Shown here in pieces: positions 63,988 to 64,000 of a DNA stretch of 64,000 nucleotides (its first letter is position 1; each line of letters begins with the position of its first letter). The stretch comes from Mycobacteroides chelonae. Its GTDB lineage: Bacteria; Actinomycetota; Actinomycetes; Mycobacteriales; Mycobacteriaceae. The notes under the pieces were generated by a model that searched no databases, was not told the DNA's origin, and worked only from the letters and a program-made list of their open reading frames with translations. Location: the NCBI GenBank assembly GCA_014204435.1, contig JACHLF010000006.1, positions 1 through 64,000 on the forward strand, in the 5' to 3' direction. The translations under genes were made by a program, and so were the position numbers.

Positions 63988-64000
63988 CCGCGACGCTTGA
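63984..64000 (+). CDS. pstA: PstA permease, 5' end only
   Basis: ATG 63984 overlaps the pstC stop and opens MTATL before the window ends. By operon order (pstSCAB) this should be the second phosphate permease. Identity rests on context only. Confidence 0.6.

Noticed and set aside
1..64000. CRISPR array, insertion sequence or rRNA
   Set aside because: No spaced direct repeats, transposase motifs or rRNA sequence were seen in the window.

Overview
The window is about 64 kb of a high-GC actinobacterial chromosome. The gene content points to a mycobacterium: a PPE protein, an ESAT-6-like EsxH protein, PhoPR, PhoY, LmeA, mycothiol synthase MshD, GlnR, DUF3073, and SseC/CysA. The gene order follows the M. 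tuberculosis block around Rv0756c-Rv0819 with many insertions and replacements. The dipeptide ABC operon, a second copy of the secreted esterase and a pstSCA cluster next to mshD suggest a rapidly growing non-tuberculous species, perhaps of the abscessus-chelonae group. This assignment is inferred from family knowledge, and species cannot be proved from the sequence alone.

Layout. 1-5 kb: end of an esxH-like gene, a metallochaperone, a methyltransferase, a PPE-PPW protein, a DUF3349 protein, PhoY, tRNA-Thr(UGU) and a broken HNH nuclease. 5-8.5 kb: a decapeptide-repeat protein, then phoP-phoR with a PhoP-type direct repeat upstream, and a HIT protein. 8.5-13.8 kb: an exporter/LysR pair, an alpha/beta hydrolase, an N-acyl-D-amino-acid deacylase and a TetR regulator. 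13.8-22.1 kb: purD, two tandem Tat-type esterases, an AspB-like aminotransferase, a TetR regulator, purB, a membrane protein and purC. 22.1-30 kb: a single-piece ptrB, a broken SDR gene, a sugar transporter, a glutathione peroxidase, a DUF2334 protein, a KstD-like flavoprotein and an MBL hydrolase. 30-42.7 kb: purSQ, pepC, a mycothiol-dependent-isomerase-like protein, purL with two downstream membrane proteins, an exported protein, a sterol-carrier-like protein, a badly degraded DoxX-family pseudogene and purF. 42.7-51.5 kb: an AraC regulator, an epimerase and a five-function dipeptide ABC operon in four genes. 51.5-64 kb: purM, DUF3073, YgfZ, pabC, a short structured transcript with a tiny ORF, nitrobindin, and the sulfur operon sseC-cysA-DUF4395 behind a polycysteine leader. 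After these come thiX-lmeA, glnR, mshD and pstS-pstC-pstA (cut at the window edge).

Themes. Nearly the whole de novo purine pathway is present (purF, D, S, Q, L, M, C, B), but as scattered single units. At purB, purC, purD, purS and purL a TANNNT -10 element lies 6-7 nt before the start codon, so these mRNAs are probably leaderless. Phosphate functions (PhoPR, PhoY, PstSCA) lie at both ends. Redox and sulfur genes (CysA, SseC, DUF4395, thioredoxin, MshD) sit together, and a leaderless ORF ending in six Cys codons probably senses cysteine supply. At least three genes are clearly broken (HNH, SDR, DoxX) and several shorter remnants are likely.
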